Of a stretch of 64,000 bases of DNA, positions 1 to 13,824 are shown piece after piece. How positions within the stretch are numbered: the stretch's first letter is position 1; every line of letters starts with the position of its first letter. Location of the stretch: NCBI RefSeq assembly GCF_007922615.2, contig NZ_CP042301.2, positions 992,001-1,056,000 on the forward strand, read 5' to 3'. The DNA comes from Nitratireductor mangrovi (GTDB lineage: Bacteria; Pseudomonadota; Alphaproteobacteria; Rhizobiales; Rhizobiaceae). A program made the position numbers and the translations under genes. The notes beneath the pieces were generated by a model. That model searched no databases. It saw nothing but the letters and a program-made list of their open reading frames with translations, and had not been told where the DNA came from.

Positions 1-383
1 GCCCAGCGACGCCACCGCGGCATCGCCGATCCGGCACCGACCGCTCGCCCGGATGCTCGGTGTGCACACCCGTTTCCCGCGCAAGCGGCATTTGCACGGA
101 CGATGGTAGCGGAAGCCGCGGGGGCGGGGATGGAAAGGGATTGGTGAACAGCGAATAGTGAGGAGAAACAGGAGCTTGCGTTGGTGAGCGGCCGCGGCTT
201 GTCCCGCAGCGGCAGGGTTGCACGTTGCTTCGAACGCGCAGCCGACGGAAGCATTTGCCGCGCCGGTGGTTCCGGAAGTCTCCTGGTGCCGGCGTCGTCG
301 TTCGTCCCGGCGGCCGCGACAGCGTCGTGGAGCCATAGTGGCGAATGGGTGGCCGAGCCTCGTCTTGCTGGCGGCGTGCACAA
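1..383. other. no gene recognised at the window edge
   Basis: I see no convincing gene here. Short open frames on the plus strand have shadow-like composition, no Shine-Dalgarno site and no recognisable family. The stretch lies downstream of the leftward GGDEF-EAL gene and may be its 3' region plus the edge of a neighbour outside the window. Confidence 0.4.
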
Positions 384-1976
384 TCAACGTCGCCCGCTTG
401 CTGCCAATGAAAACCACGGTGCGTCTGAGATCGCGTCGCGCGGAGCGCCAGAGGGCCATAGTCGGGGGAGAATGGCCTGCGACAACGTAGTGATCTCTGA
501 TGCAGAGACCGGCCTGGAAAGCAGGTAACCTTGCACCTCGTCTACTCCGAGATCGTTGACCATCTTGAGCTTTTCGATGGAATCCAGCCCTTCAGCCACG
601 ATGACCAAGCCACAATCGTGCGCGATCCGGCAGACTCCACTCAGAATGTTGAAAGCTCGCGGGCCTTTCAACGCCTCATCGATGAGCGTCTTGTCGATCT
701 TGACCTTGTCGACATTGAACTGCCGGATGTAGTTGATGCCACAATAGCCCGAGCCAAAATCGTCCAGGGCAAGCTTGACGCCAAGCGCATGGAGTTTGTC
801 CAGCTGCGGACCGATCACTGACACGTCGCCAATCAACACCGACTCCGTTATTTCCAGCGTAAGGCGGTCCGCGGGCAGGCCTGTTTCCTTCAGCGCACTT
901 CGAACCAGTTTCGGAATGTCGGACTTCAGGAACTGGACCGCGGAGATGTTCACTGCGAGAGATATCTGGTTTGGCCATCGTCGAGCCTGACGGCAGGCTT
1001 CGTGCAACGCCCATTCTCCCAGTTCCAGGATTTGCCCGGTGCGTTCTGCGATCGGTATGAACTCCCCCGGGGAAACAGGGGAACTATCGGCATCCTCCCA
1101 TCGGAGCAATGCCTCGACCGAAGCAATTCGACCCGGAACACGACTGTCATAAATAGGCTGGAACGCCAGGGTGAAGTCACGATTGCGAACTGCAAGCGCA
1201 AGGCGTTGTTCGAGCCTTCGATTGTGTTCTGCCCGATAGCGCAGGTCGTCGTCAAAGAGTTGCGACTGGACATCGGCTTCGCACGCGCGGTGCATCGCCA
1301 GATGTGCAGCCTTCAACAGTTCGCGCGCAGTGACAGCACTTTTCGGCCACATCGCGATTCCGATATGAACCGAAATGGTGACGGTGGTATCCCGAATACC
1401 TATCGAACCTGACAGATCCCTTGCTAGCTGGCGTGCGAAAATCTGCGCTTCGTCTGCGGAACTGACGTTCATTTGAACGACGGCAAACTCGTCTCCACCC
1501 ATGCGGGCCAGGTAGCAACTCTCGCCAGCGATCTCCTCCAAGCGTTTCGCGGTCGACTGGATGAAGTGGTCTCCCGCGTCGTGACCGAGGGTGTTGTTGA
1601 CCTCCTTGAGCTTGTCGATGTCGACATAGTGCAGGGCAAAATCCTTGCCCGCCTTCGTCTCACGCTCGAGGTGACCGTGCAGGGCATAGACATTCGGCAG
1701 GCCGGTCAGCTGGTCCGTGAACGCAAACGCTCGAAGGCGTTCGGATGTTGCGTGGAGTCTGCTCGCCAGCGACACAAGTGGAAAGATGACAAGAGGCGCC
1801 ACAACGCTCGGAATGGCAGCCGCAATAAGCAGATGATGCTTCCAGGTGTAAGACTCCGGACCGACCGTCCAATAGACAAATCCTGCGGTGAGCACAGAAA
1901 CCACGACCGTTCCGGCAGCCACAAGAAGCACGAAGAGAGCCAGAGGACCGCGGCGATTGGGGAGAAACCTAAACAT
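384..1976 (-). CDS. membrane GGDEF-EAL cyclic-di-GMP protein
   Basis: A 530-residue bifunctional cyclic-di-GMP enzyme. Two hydrophobic segments (about residues 12-36 and 49-70) anchor it in the inner membrane, and a diguanylate cyclase domain and a phosphodiesterase domain follow. The cyclase signature GGDEF is intact at about 160-164. The phosphodiesterase domain has EALLRW near 288, LEITES, DDFGSGY and a KIDK lysine, so both activities look possible. There is no clear sensory domain between membrane and GGDEF. The start at 1976 (MFRFLPNRRG) is chosen because the open frame further upstream is low-complexity and overlaps another gene. The start overlaps the stop of the upstream 82-residue gene by 8 bp, which suggests translational coupling. 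Which activity dominates cannot be told from sequence. Confidence 0.88.
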   Translation of the reverse strand: MFRFLPNRRGPLALFVLLVAAGTVVVSVLTAGFVYWTVGPESYTWKHHLLIAAAIPSVVAPLVIFPLVSLASRLHATSERLRAFAFTDQLTGLPNVYALHGHLERETKAGKDFALHYVDIDKLKEVNNTLGHDAGDHFIQSTAKRLEEIAGESCYLARMGGDEFAVVQMNVSSADEAQIFARQLARDLSGSIGIRDTTVTISVHIGIAMWPKSAVTARELLKAAHLAMHRACEADVQSQLFDDDLRYRAEHNRRLEQRLALAVRNRDFTLAFQPIYDSRVPGRIASVEALLRWEDADSSPVSPGEFIPIAERTGQILELGEWALHEACRQARRWPNQISLAVNISAVQFLKSDIPKLVRSALKETGLPADRLTLEITESVLIGDVSVIGPQLDKLHALGVKLALDDFGSGYCGINYIRQFNVDKVKIDKTLIDEALKGPRAFNILSGVCRIAHDCGLVIVAEGLDSIEKLKMVNDLGVDEVQGYLLSRPVSASEITTLSQAILPRLWPSGAPRDAISDAPWFSLAASGRR

Positions 1977-2217
1977 GCCGTGCAAACCGGCCTGTCCCGG
2001 TATCAGCATGTGTTTTGACCCCGAGCAGCGCAGCGGCCTCCGTGATGAGCCGGATGCACTTGTCTTCGTCGATCTCGACGTCAAAGGCCGTCTGCAGCAT
2101 GCTTGCCGCCGCGTCGACATCAACGATGCCATCCCTGGTGTTCAGGCGCAGCGAAAACAGGATCGCCGACTGCAGGGCGTCGGGGGCCGGTTGCCGCCTT
2201 GGTAGAGGAATTGCCAT
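1969..2217 (-). CDS. small conserved-looking protein coupled to the GGDEF-EAL gene
   Basis: An 82-residue soluble protein I do not recognise. It is preceded by a very strong Shine-Dalgarno run (AAGGAGGAGGAG directly before ATG). Its stop overlaps the start of the GGDEF-EAL gene, so the two are almost certainly one transcript. The sequence is helical in character, with an acidic middle (FDVEIDEDKC) and a conserved-looking end (LITEAAALLGVKT). It has no signal peptide, membrane segment or metal motif. It could be a regulator or partner of the downstream enzyme; that is inference from coupling only. Confidence 0.7.
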   Translation of the reverse strand: MAIPLPRRQPAPDALQSAILFSLRLNTRDGIVDVDAAASMLQTAFDVEIDEDKCIRLITEAAALLGVKTHADTGTGRFARHV

Positions 2218-2493
2218 CTCCTCCTCCTTGTCAGTCTTTCTCCTTCACTCCACACCGCATCGAACTGAGTATGTTCGGACTCTCGAGTTGCCGAAGAATT
2301 ATTCGGTTCATTCAATTTGTTTGTTCCGCTTCCTGGTGTGCGACGCCATCCAGCGCGATAAGCCGCTCAAGCGCTGGCCGCGGCAATAGAAGATTGATCT
2401 GATCGAGAGCAGGAATCCCGATTGGGAGGAGCTTTTCCGCGGCACCGGGTGGTAGCGCTCCGGTTCTGCATGGCGCACGGTCCCTCTCCGTTT

Positions 2494-2663
2494 CGTCATC
2501 CTCGGGCTTGACCCGAGGATCCATGCCGGAACGCTGATGAAGGGGCCGGCGGTGGTGAGTAGCCGCCCTTCCTTAGCCGCCTCACGCGGCCGCACTTTTC
2601 AGGCATGGATTCCAGGGTCTCCGCGACGCCGCTTCGCGGCTGCTCCGCCCTGGGATGACGAAG
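2494..2663. repeat. alphaproteobacterial palindromic intergenic repeat (REP/RIME-like)
   Basis: Two palindromic modules. The first, at 2498-2520, is a 9-bp inverted repeat (ATCCTCGGG / CCCGAGGAT) around CTTGA. The second, about 2606-2663, is an imperfect inverted repeat containing GGATTCCAGGGTCT, a GCCGCTTCGCGGC hairpin and GCCCTGGGATGACG. On the minus strand the first module reads as a peptide starting MDPRVKPEDD, a familiar signature of dispersed repeats in rhizobial genomes. It lies between nrdJ and the 82-residue gene, and the rest of 2218-2753 holds nothing I recognise. Confidence 0.75.
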
Positions 2664-2753
2664 CTTGGGGGGCGGCTAGCCGCTGGCGTTGCACGCGCTG
2701 GCGCCTGCTATGGAAGGGTGGAAGGGCGCGACCTGACAGTTCCAGGCTCCAGA

Positions 2754-2791
2754 ATCGGATCGGCCCGGTCTCGCGACCGGGCCGATCCGAT
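2754..2791 (-). terminator. perfect 17-bp hairpin after nrdJ
   Basis: A perfect 17-bp inverted repeat (2754-2770 and 2775-2791) around a TCGC loop, 29 bp beyond the nrdJ stop. It lacks a strong U-tract, so it may act as a weak terminator or as an RNA 3'-end stabiliser. Confidence 0.65.
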
Positions 2792-2819
2792 CTGTGTCAC
2801 CGTTGCCGGTTGCGATGGA

Positions 2820-6638
<3,819 letters not shown>

Positions 6639-6870
6639 CTTGGTCCCTCTAGTCCCTATATATAGCGCCTTTGTCCACAGGCTTCACGAGCCGATTTGGC
6701 AAGGCACAGGTCCGCCATTGCCGCGCGCCCGTCCTTGCGCCCGGCTCTCCTGCCGCGAGTTCGCTCCGGTACCGCCTCAAGCCCTTGAAACCGGGCCTTT
6801 CCGGCTGTCCGAGGCACCCTCGCGGGTTCCTCTCTCTACGCTGTTCCGCGATTCCCTTGGTCAGGGAAAA

Positions 6871-6917
6871 TCACGGTATCTAGTGTCGAGTGTGGGCGCA
6901 AACACTAAATATAGTGT
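6871..6917. promoter_or_regulatory. tandem NrdR boxes upstream of nrdJ
   Basis: Two 16-bp sites match the NrdR consensus acaCwAtATaTwGtgt: 6902-6917 (ACACTAAATATAGTGT, near perfect) and 6871-6886 (TCACGGTATCTAGTGT, weaker left half). Their centres are 31 bp apart, three helical turns, which is the spacing known for paired NrdR sites. NrdR would repress nrdJ when dATP is high. Confidence 0.82.
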
Positions 6918-7251
6918 TAACAGAAGATTTCCACCACCCGCACAATGATCACTTTTCCGTCCCGTTCGACCCAAAATCCCCCATGCCTCCGCCAGCCCTC
7001 GTGAACGGGCGGAATGCAGCAGAAACGCTTGAAAAGCTGGAAAAAGACCGGGCTCTGAACTCTCCGGCCACGCCCTGAACGCGAGCGCATGACCCATAAA
7101 AAGCGACTCGACCGAACGCGTCAAGGGCTCGTTCTTGGAAGATTTATGACCCCAATATGTTGTGGGTCGGATTTGTGGATAGCGGGGATCATACCGCCCG
7201 CATGTGGATGCCGGAGAGCGTCGCCCGGGCGCCCGATGCGATGGGCGAGAA
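6918..7251. other. intergenic, no gene recognised
   Basis: Between the NrdR boxes and the stop of the Pit transporter. No credible reading frame. It probably holds the distal nrdJ promoter and the transporter 3' end. I looked for a cobalamin riboswitch here and between 6639 and 6870 and saw none. Confidence 0.4.
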
Positions 7252-8820
7252 TCAGGAAAGCAGGTTCAGCGCGTGGAAGATGAGCGCGGCGATCAATGCG
7301 GTGGACGGCACCGTTACCACCCACGCGGCGACGATGGTCGAAAAATGCGCGCGCCGCACCAGCTTGCGCCGCCTTGCCTCCTCGCGCGCCGCGGAGGGCA
7401 GGGCATCCTCTTCCTCGTCGTCGTCCATGTCGGCGGTCGTGCCGGCCGGTTCGCCGTTGGACTGCTTGCGCTCGTTGCGCAGCCGCACGGCCTTGCGCTC
7501 CAGATAGGCGCGCCGCCGCGGCGAGTTCGCCGTGTACCATTCGCGGAAGAAGCCGACGCCGAACACGGCCCCGACCGCGATGTGGGTGGAACTGACCGGC
7601 AGGCCGAACCACGAGGCGACGATCACCGTCAGCGCCGCCGACAGAGCCACGCAGAAGGCGCGCATCGGGTTGAGCTTGGTGATCTGCTCGCCGACCATGC
7701 GCACCAGCTTGGGGCCGAACAGCAGCAGGCCGAGCGAGATGCCGACCGCACCGATCAGCATCACCCAGAAGGGAATGGCGACGACGGCGGCGAGTTCGCC
7801 GTGGGTGGCGGTCTGAACGATCGCGGCCAGAGGGCCGACCGCATTGGCGACGTCGTTGGCGCCGTGGGCGAAGGAGAGCAGGGCCGCCGAGATGACAAGC
7901 GGCAGGCCGAACAGCTTGCGCAGCGACTGGTTGCGGTTTTCCATGCTCGCGGACTGGCGGGCCACATGCACATGCGACACCCCCCAGGCGAGCAGGAAGG
8001 CACCGACGCCGATCGCCGCAATCTGCATGCCCGGCAGATGGACGATCTTCTTCAACCCCTTCGTCGCCAGGTAGGCCGCGAAGGCGCCGGCCATGATGCC
8101 GATCAGCAGCGGCACCCAGCGCCGGGCGGCTGCGATCTTGTCGTCCTGGTAGATGATGCGCGATTTCACGAAGGCCAGAAACAGCGCCGCGATGATGCCG
8201 CCGAGAAACGGGGAAATGACCCAACTGGCCGCGATCCCGCTCATCACCGGCCAGTTGACCGCGGCGAACCCGGCCGAAGCGATGCCGGCGCCCATGACGC
8301 CGCCGACGACCGAGTGGGTGGTCGAGACCGGCGCTCCGATGGCCGTGGCGAGGTTCACCCACACCGCCGATGCCAGCAGCGCGGCCATCATGGCGCTGAC
8401 GAAGACACCGGGCGCGGCGACTGAATCTGGGTCGATGATGCCCTTGGAGATGGTGTCGACGACGTCTCCGCCGGCGATCAGCGCGCCCGCGGTCTCGAAG
8501 AACGCGGCCATGATCAGCGCGCCGCCCATGGTCAGCGCGCGCGATCCGACCGCCGGCGCGACATTGTTGGCGACGTCGTTGGCGCCGATGTTGAGGGCCA
8601 TGTATGCGCCGATCGCCGCAGCCGCCACGATGGCAATGGCGCCGGGGTCGCCGGCGGTGAAGACAGCGACTGCAACGGCAACGAGCGCCAGGAAGAACAG
8701 TGCCAGACCCGGTGCGACCAGCCCTCGCGCGAGGAAGCTCGTTGCCTCCTCGATCTGGGACAGCTTTGCCAGATCCTTGTCGAGAGTGGTCTTGCGGGCG
8801 ATTTCGCCTGTATTGCTCAT
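7252..8820 (-). CDS. pit: inorganic phosphate transporter, PiT family
   Basis: A 522-residue low-affinity phosphate permease of the inner membrane (metal-phosphate symport). Both halves of the duplicated PiT signature are present: GANDVANNVAPAVGSRAL near the N-terminus and GANDVANAVGPLAAI in the second half. Many hydrophobic segments lie between and after them. A charged cytoplasmic loop (AVRLRNERKQ through EEEDALPSAAREEARRRK) precedes the last membrane span. ATG at 8820 is preferred over a TTG nine codons upstream because it matches the usual start of the soluble N-terminal stretch. It stands alone, with no PhoU-like partner next to it. Confidence 0.92.
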   Translation of the reverse strand: MSNTGEIARKTTLDKDLAKLSQIEEATSFLARGLVAPGLALFFLALVAVAVAVFTAGDPGAIAIVAAAAIGAYMALNIGANDVANNVAPAVGSRALTMGGALIMAAFFETAGALIAGGDVVDTISKGIIDPDSVAAPGVFVSAMMAALLASAVWVNLATAIGAPVSTTHSVVGGVMGAGIASAGFAAVNWPVMSGIAASWVISPFLGGIIAALFLAFVKSRIIYQDDKIAAARRWVPLLIGIMAGAFAAYLATKGLKKIVHLPGMQIAAIGVGAFLLAWGVSHVHVARQSASMENRNQSLRKLFGLPLVISAALLSFAHGANDVANAVGPLAAIVQTATHGELAAVVAIPFWVMLIGAVGISLGLLLFGPKLVRMVGEQITKLNPMRAFCVALSAALTVIVASWFGLPVSSTHIAVGAVFGVGFFREWYTANSPRRRAYLERKAVRLRNERKQSNGEPAGTTADMDDDEEEDALPSAAREEARRRKLVRRAHFSTIVAAWVVTVPSTALIAALIFHALNLLS

Positions 8821-8954
8821 CCGGCTGCCTGATACCCCTGTCCACAACCCGCGTAGTCAACGCCCGGGCGCTTCACAAGTTCACGCCGCCACCCGATGAG
8901 GGCAGCACCCCGATTTGTAGTGGAAAACGCGAATCGAGAGCCGGCTAAGGGCGA

Positions 8955-9431
8955 TCAGTCCCGCGGCGCGAAGAGTTCGACCAGTTCCGCCAGGTCGCTT
9001 TCGCGCACCTTCGTCGCGGCTTCGGCGGGAGTAAACCACTTGCGGGTGCGTTCGCCCTGTTCGGGCCAGGTCTCGTCGACCTGCTCGACCCGGAGCGGAA
9101 AAACCAGCACCCTGCAACGGGTTTCGAGACCCGTCTTGAGACCCTTGCCGTAGAAATAGCTGCCGATTTCCTCGGCGCCGATCGCACCATGCAGGCCGGC
9201 TTCCTCGGTGGCCTCGCGCGCGGCCGATTCATGAAGGAGTTCGCCGTTCTCCGGCCAGCCCTTCGGCAACACCCAGCGTCCGCTGTCTCGGCTGGTGATC
9301 AGCATCACCTCGAGCCTGCTCCCGCTCAGGCGCCAGGGAAGCGCGGCCACCTGCACGCGCGGCGGCAACCCGCCGAGCAGGCGGCGGATGCGGTCGACCG
9401 AATGCTGCCATGTGCGGTGGCTTAGAAGCAT
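8955..9431 (-). CDS. Nudix hydrolase
   Basis: A 158-residue cytoplasmic Nudix protein that hydrolyses nucleoside-diphosphate-linked substrates with Mg2+. The full Nudix box G-x5-E-x7-REATEEAGL spans residues 58-80, with all catalytic glutamates present. The protein starts with a basic helix before the fold. Its layout resembles the DIPP/MutT-like group that acts on inositol pyrophosphates or diadenosine polyphosphates, but the substrate cannot be fixed from sequence. It is a single gene; the 272 bp to the next upstream gene hold no other frame. Confidence 0.9.
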   Translation of the reverse strand: MLLSHRTWQHSVDRIRRLLGGLPPRVQVAALPWRLSGSRLEVMLITSRDSGRWVLPKGWPENGELLHESAAREATEEAGLHGAIGAEEIGSYFYGKGLKTGLETRCRVLVFPLRVEQVDETWPEQGERTRKWFTPAEAATKVRESDLAELVELFAPRD

Positions 9432-9703
9432 TTGTTCTTGCGAATCTCCAATCTTCGATCACCAAGTCTAGTCGTTGGCGAAAATCATGCCAGCGGACGA
9501 TGAGCTTTTTCTCTTTTGCCACCGCCTGTCGTGAACAGACGTCCTCACTGGCGGCCAAAGAGAGACACCGACTCGTTCGGTTTCAACGAAACAGCGCTCC
9601 CGACAATCGGCCGTGCGCGGCCCTGCCGTGCGGCGGCCACTGCTGGTTCACATACATCCCGGCTGCGGAATTTCAAGGTTTCGCCCGGATGGCAGGCGAA
9701 ACC

Positions 9704-10201
9704 TCAGCCGAGATGATCTTCCGAGATCGGCTTCTGGTAGGTGAAGCCCATGTCCCAGGGGAAGTAGATCCAGGTATCCTGTGACACTTCGGTGACGAAG
9801 GTGTCGACAAGCGGGCGGCCCTTCGGCTTTGCATAAACGGTGGCGAAATGCGCCCTGGGCATCATCGCGCGCACCACCGCCGCCGTCTTGCCGGTATCGG
9901 TCAGGTCGTCGACGATGAGGACGTCGGCGCCCTCATTCTCCATCAGCGAGGGTGTCACCTCCTTGAGCACCCTCAACTCACCCTGTTCGGTGTATTCGTG
10001 ATAGGACGCCACGCAGACGGTTTCGATCACCCGGATGCCGAGTTCGCGCGCGATGATCGCCGCCGGCACCAACCCGCCGCGCGTAATGCAGACGATCGCC
10101 TTCCAGCCGCCATTGTTGCCGGTCAGGCGCCAGGCGAGCGCACGCGCGTCGCGGTGGAACTGGTCCCAGGAGACGGGGAAAGCTTTTTCGGGAAGCGACA
10201 T
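9704..10201 (-). CDS. gpt: xanthine phosphoribosyltransferase
   Basis: A 165-residue purine-salvage enzyme that converts xanthine (and guanine) with PRPP to the nucleotide. The PRPP-binding motif [13 protein letters not shown] sits at 94-106, and [18 protein letters not shown] forms the usual first loop. The C-terminal FPWDMGF is typical of the Gpt family. Length is as expected. The Shine-Dalgarno site is weak. Adenine deaminase at 19.1-21.0 kb is another purine-salvage gene in the window. Confidence 0.93.
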   Translation of the reverse strand: MSLPEKAFPVSWDQFHRDARALAWRLTGNNGGWKAIVCITRGGLVPAAIIARELGIRVIETVCVASYHEYTEQGELRVLKEVTPSLMENEGADVLIVDDLTDTGKTAAVVRAMMPRAHFATVYAKPKGRPLVDTFVTEVSQDTWIYFPWDMGFTYQKPISEDHLG

Positions 10202-10285
10202 TGCGGCATCACCCAGGTCAGGTCTCGATGCCGCAGAGCTTTATGCAAAATCGCCAGGCAAAGGCAAGCGGCGCCGCTGCCGCGC

Positions 10286-11479
10286 TCAGCGGTCCGGCCG
10301 CGAGTCGCGCGCCAGCAAATAGATGGCAAGTGCCGCGCCAAGCGTGATCGCGTAGAACCAGAACAGTGCCACGTAGGTTGCGGCAGGCTCGGCCGGATCG
10401 GCGCTCAGGCTCACCACGCCGCCGGTGGCGAACTGCATCAGCCCGACGCCGCCGATCGCGAAGAAGTTCATCAGCGTCACGCCGCGTCCGGTGAGGTCGG
10501 CCGGAACGAAGGCGCGCGCATGCGCCATCAGCATGCCGTAGCTCATGCCCGAAAGGCCGATGACGACAAGCGCCGCCGTCGCCGCCGGTACTGGCGCCGT
10601 GGCGCGCAGCGCCAGATAGACGACCGCGGCGACACAGATCGCGTTGCCGCCGAAAGCAACCCACTTGCGGGTTCTGAACAGCGTATCGAGCGGCCCGTAG
10701 ATGAAGCTGCCGGCGACCATGGCAAGCGCCATCAGCAGGGTGACGTTGCCGATCGCCAGCGTATCGGCGGCGTGAACGTCGGCGAGGTAGGGGCCAGCCC
10801 ACAGGCCGCGTATGCCGGCCGCCGGTGCGTAGTTGAGTGCCGTCAGCGGAATGATCGGCCACAGGACCTTGAGGCGCAGCAGATCGAGATAGCCCGAAAA
10901 GCCGGCGCGTGCGGTCACGTCGCCTTCATGCCCGGGCGGATCGCGCACGATGACGTAGACTGCTGCCGCGACGCCCAGCGTGACCAGACCGAGCGCCGCC
11001 ATGACGGGGCGCCAGCCGAAAGCTTCGGCCGAGGCGGCGAGCGGCGTGGCGCCGAGCACGTTGCCGAGCGTGCCGATGCCGACGAACCATGACGTCAGCA
11101 CGGCGAAGCGCGCCGGCGAGAAGGTCTTTGCGAAGATGAAGAGCGGCGCCATCAACACGGGCGAACAGCCGATGCCGATCAGGGTCATCGCCACCACGAT
11201 CGCCCATGGCGAGCCCGCGAGCGCGAAGACCAGCGCTCCGCCGCCACCGCCGGCGGCGAGTAACAGGGAGGCGGTCCTTCGGGGCCCGAAGCGGTCGAGG
11301 GAGACACCGACCACGAACTGCATCAGTGCGAAGGCGATGAACCAGGCCCCCGAAGCAAGCGAAAGCTCGGCTTTGGTCGCGCCGAGATCGTCGGCCAGCG
11401 CCGGCGTCAGGACGGCGAGAAAGGAACGGTAGAACTGCGAAAGCACATAGGCGAGGGCGAATGTCGCGATGCCGGCCAT
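10286..11479 (-). CDS. major facilitator superfamily transporter
   Basis: A 397-residue permease with about twelve hydrophobic segments. The cytoplasmic loop motif between helices 2 and 3 (GVSLDRFGPRRTAS) marks it as MFS. The N-terminus (ALAYVLSQFYRSFLAVLTPALADDLG) resembles the organic-acid/nitrate-like MFS group, but the substrate is unknown. The start at 11479 has a good GGAGGAAG Shine-Dalgarno site; an upstream extension would be proline/arginine-rich and unlike a membrane protein. It is in line with gpt but separated by 84 bp. Confidence 0.85.
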   Translation of the reverse strand: MAGIATFALAYVLSQFYRSFLAVLTPALADDLGATKAELSLASGAWFIAFALMQFVVGVSLDRFGPRRTASLLLAAGGGGGALVFALAGSPWAIVVAMTLIGIGCSPVLMAPLFIFAKTFSPARFAVLTSWFVGIGTLGNVLGATPLAASAEAFGWRPVMAALGLVTLGVAAAVYVIVRDPPGHEGDVTARAGFSGYLDLLRLKVLWPIIPLTALNYAPAAGIRGLWAGPYLADVHAADTLAIGNVTLLMALAMVAGSFIYGPLDTLFRTRKWVAFGGNAICVAAVVYLALRATAPVPAATAALVVIGLSGMSYGMLMAHARAFVPADLTGRGVTLMNFFAIGGVGLMQFATGGVVSLSADPAEPAATYVALFWFYAITLGAALAIYLLARDSRPDR

Positions 11480-11531
11480 CCGCTTCCTCCGCTGGTTCGC
11501 CGCTGCCGTAGGAAATCCCCTAGGCGAGGGC

Positions 11532-11562
11532 GCCCGGCCGCGCAATCGTCACGCGGCCGGGC
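11532..11562. terminator. hairpin between the helicase and MFS genes
   Basis: An 11-bp perfect inverted repeat (GCCCGGCCGCG / CGCGGCCGGGC) with a 9-nt loop, just after the helicase stop. There is no U-tract on the minus strand. It probably ends or processes the helicase transcript. Confidence 0.6.
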
Positions 11563-11581
11563 TGTTGTGGGCCAGTCGGGA

Positions 11582-12955
<1,374 letters not shown>

Positions 12956-13281
12956 AATCTGTCTTCTTTCGGCGGCAGATGCCGCAACAAACCGCAGCGG
13001 GGCGCAACCCGCCGGGCAAACTGTTTCGTGGACGACGAGGCGGCGGGCTTAAGGCCCGCGCGGCTGCGCTGTCGTTGCCGCGCGCTTCATGGCGCGGCGA
13101 TTGTTCACCGCCAACCGAACCGTTCGGGAAGGGGAACCGGACGCAGCGATGGCCCATTGCGGGCGAGCCGGTGAACCGGCCCATGCGCCTCAACCCGCCA
13201 TATGGGTGAGTTCGCGCCGGAAAGCAAATGATTTCTTGTTGCGCCGCAGCATCGAGGGGTACGGCGCTTCGCGTCGGCCGG
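12956..13281. other. intergenic leader of the helicase gene
   Basis: About 325 bp without a convincing gene. The open frames across it are arginine/proline-rich shadows. It probably contains the helicase promoter and a long 5' untranslated region, as is common for cold-responsive helicases; I did not recognise a specific element. Confidence 0.4.
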
Positions 13282-13824
13282 TCAGCCCCGTGCAGCCCGG
13301 GCGAGTTCGGCAAGCTTCAGCACCGTGTTCCAGTTGCGGGCGGTGGTGGCGACGCCGATGCCCTTGTCGAATTTTTCGGCAAGCTTGGAGGTGCCGAAGC
13401 CATTCGGCGTATGGAGGTAGGCGACCTTGCCGACGACGGCGATGCGGTCGCCGCCCTGCGCGACCTCTTCAAGGGCTGCGAGCCTTGCGGGCGCCGGCTT
13501 GTCGGCGAGCACCGCCGCATGCAGGAATTTCGGCGTCTCGACCGCATCGGGGAAGGGGTTCTCTGCGATCAGTTGCTCCCACTCGGCGAGTGCTACGATA
13601 TGAATGTCCTTCTCGAAGCCGAATTCCTGCGAGCATATCTCGGCGATCCTGGCGTGGACTGCCTCGCGCGGCCGGTCGCTCGACAAGACCGCGTTGCCGC
13701 TGTTGATGTAGGTGGCGACGTTGTCGAACCCTGCCGCCCCGAGCTTCTCGCGCAAGGGCTTGACCGGCAACTGGGTCTTGCCGCCGACGCCGCGGAACAG
13801 CACGATCCAGACCGTCGCGCTCAT
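13282..13824 (-). CDS. DUF1697 family protein
   Basis: A 180-residue cytoplasmic protein of the DUF1697 family. The N-terminal strand pattern (VWIVLFRGVGGKTQLPVKPLREKLGAAGF) and the YINSGNAVLSSD motif are diagnostic. The ending (TARNWNTVLKLAEL) is also typical. The function of the family is not established. Its start overlaps the stop of ilvA by 4 bp (ATGA), so the two are coupled. Confidence 0.85.
   Translation of the reverse strand: MSATVWIVLFRGVGGKTQLPVKPLREKLGAAGFDNVATYINSGNAVLSSDRPREAVHARIAEICSQEFGFEKDIHIVALAEWEQLIAENPFPDAVETPKFLHAAVLADKPAPARLAALEEVAQGGDRIAVVGKVAYLHTPNGFGTSKLAEKFDKGIGVATTARNWNTVLKLAELARAARG

Noticed and set aside
181..528. 115-codon plus-strand frame at the window start
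   Set aside because: It overlaps the C-terminus of the clear GGDEF-EAL gene on the other strand and has no recognisable domain.
6639..6870. Cobalamin riboswitch in front of the B12-dependent reductase
   Set aside because: No B12-box-like sequence could be seen; the paired NrdR boxes explain regulation.
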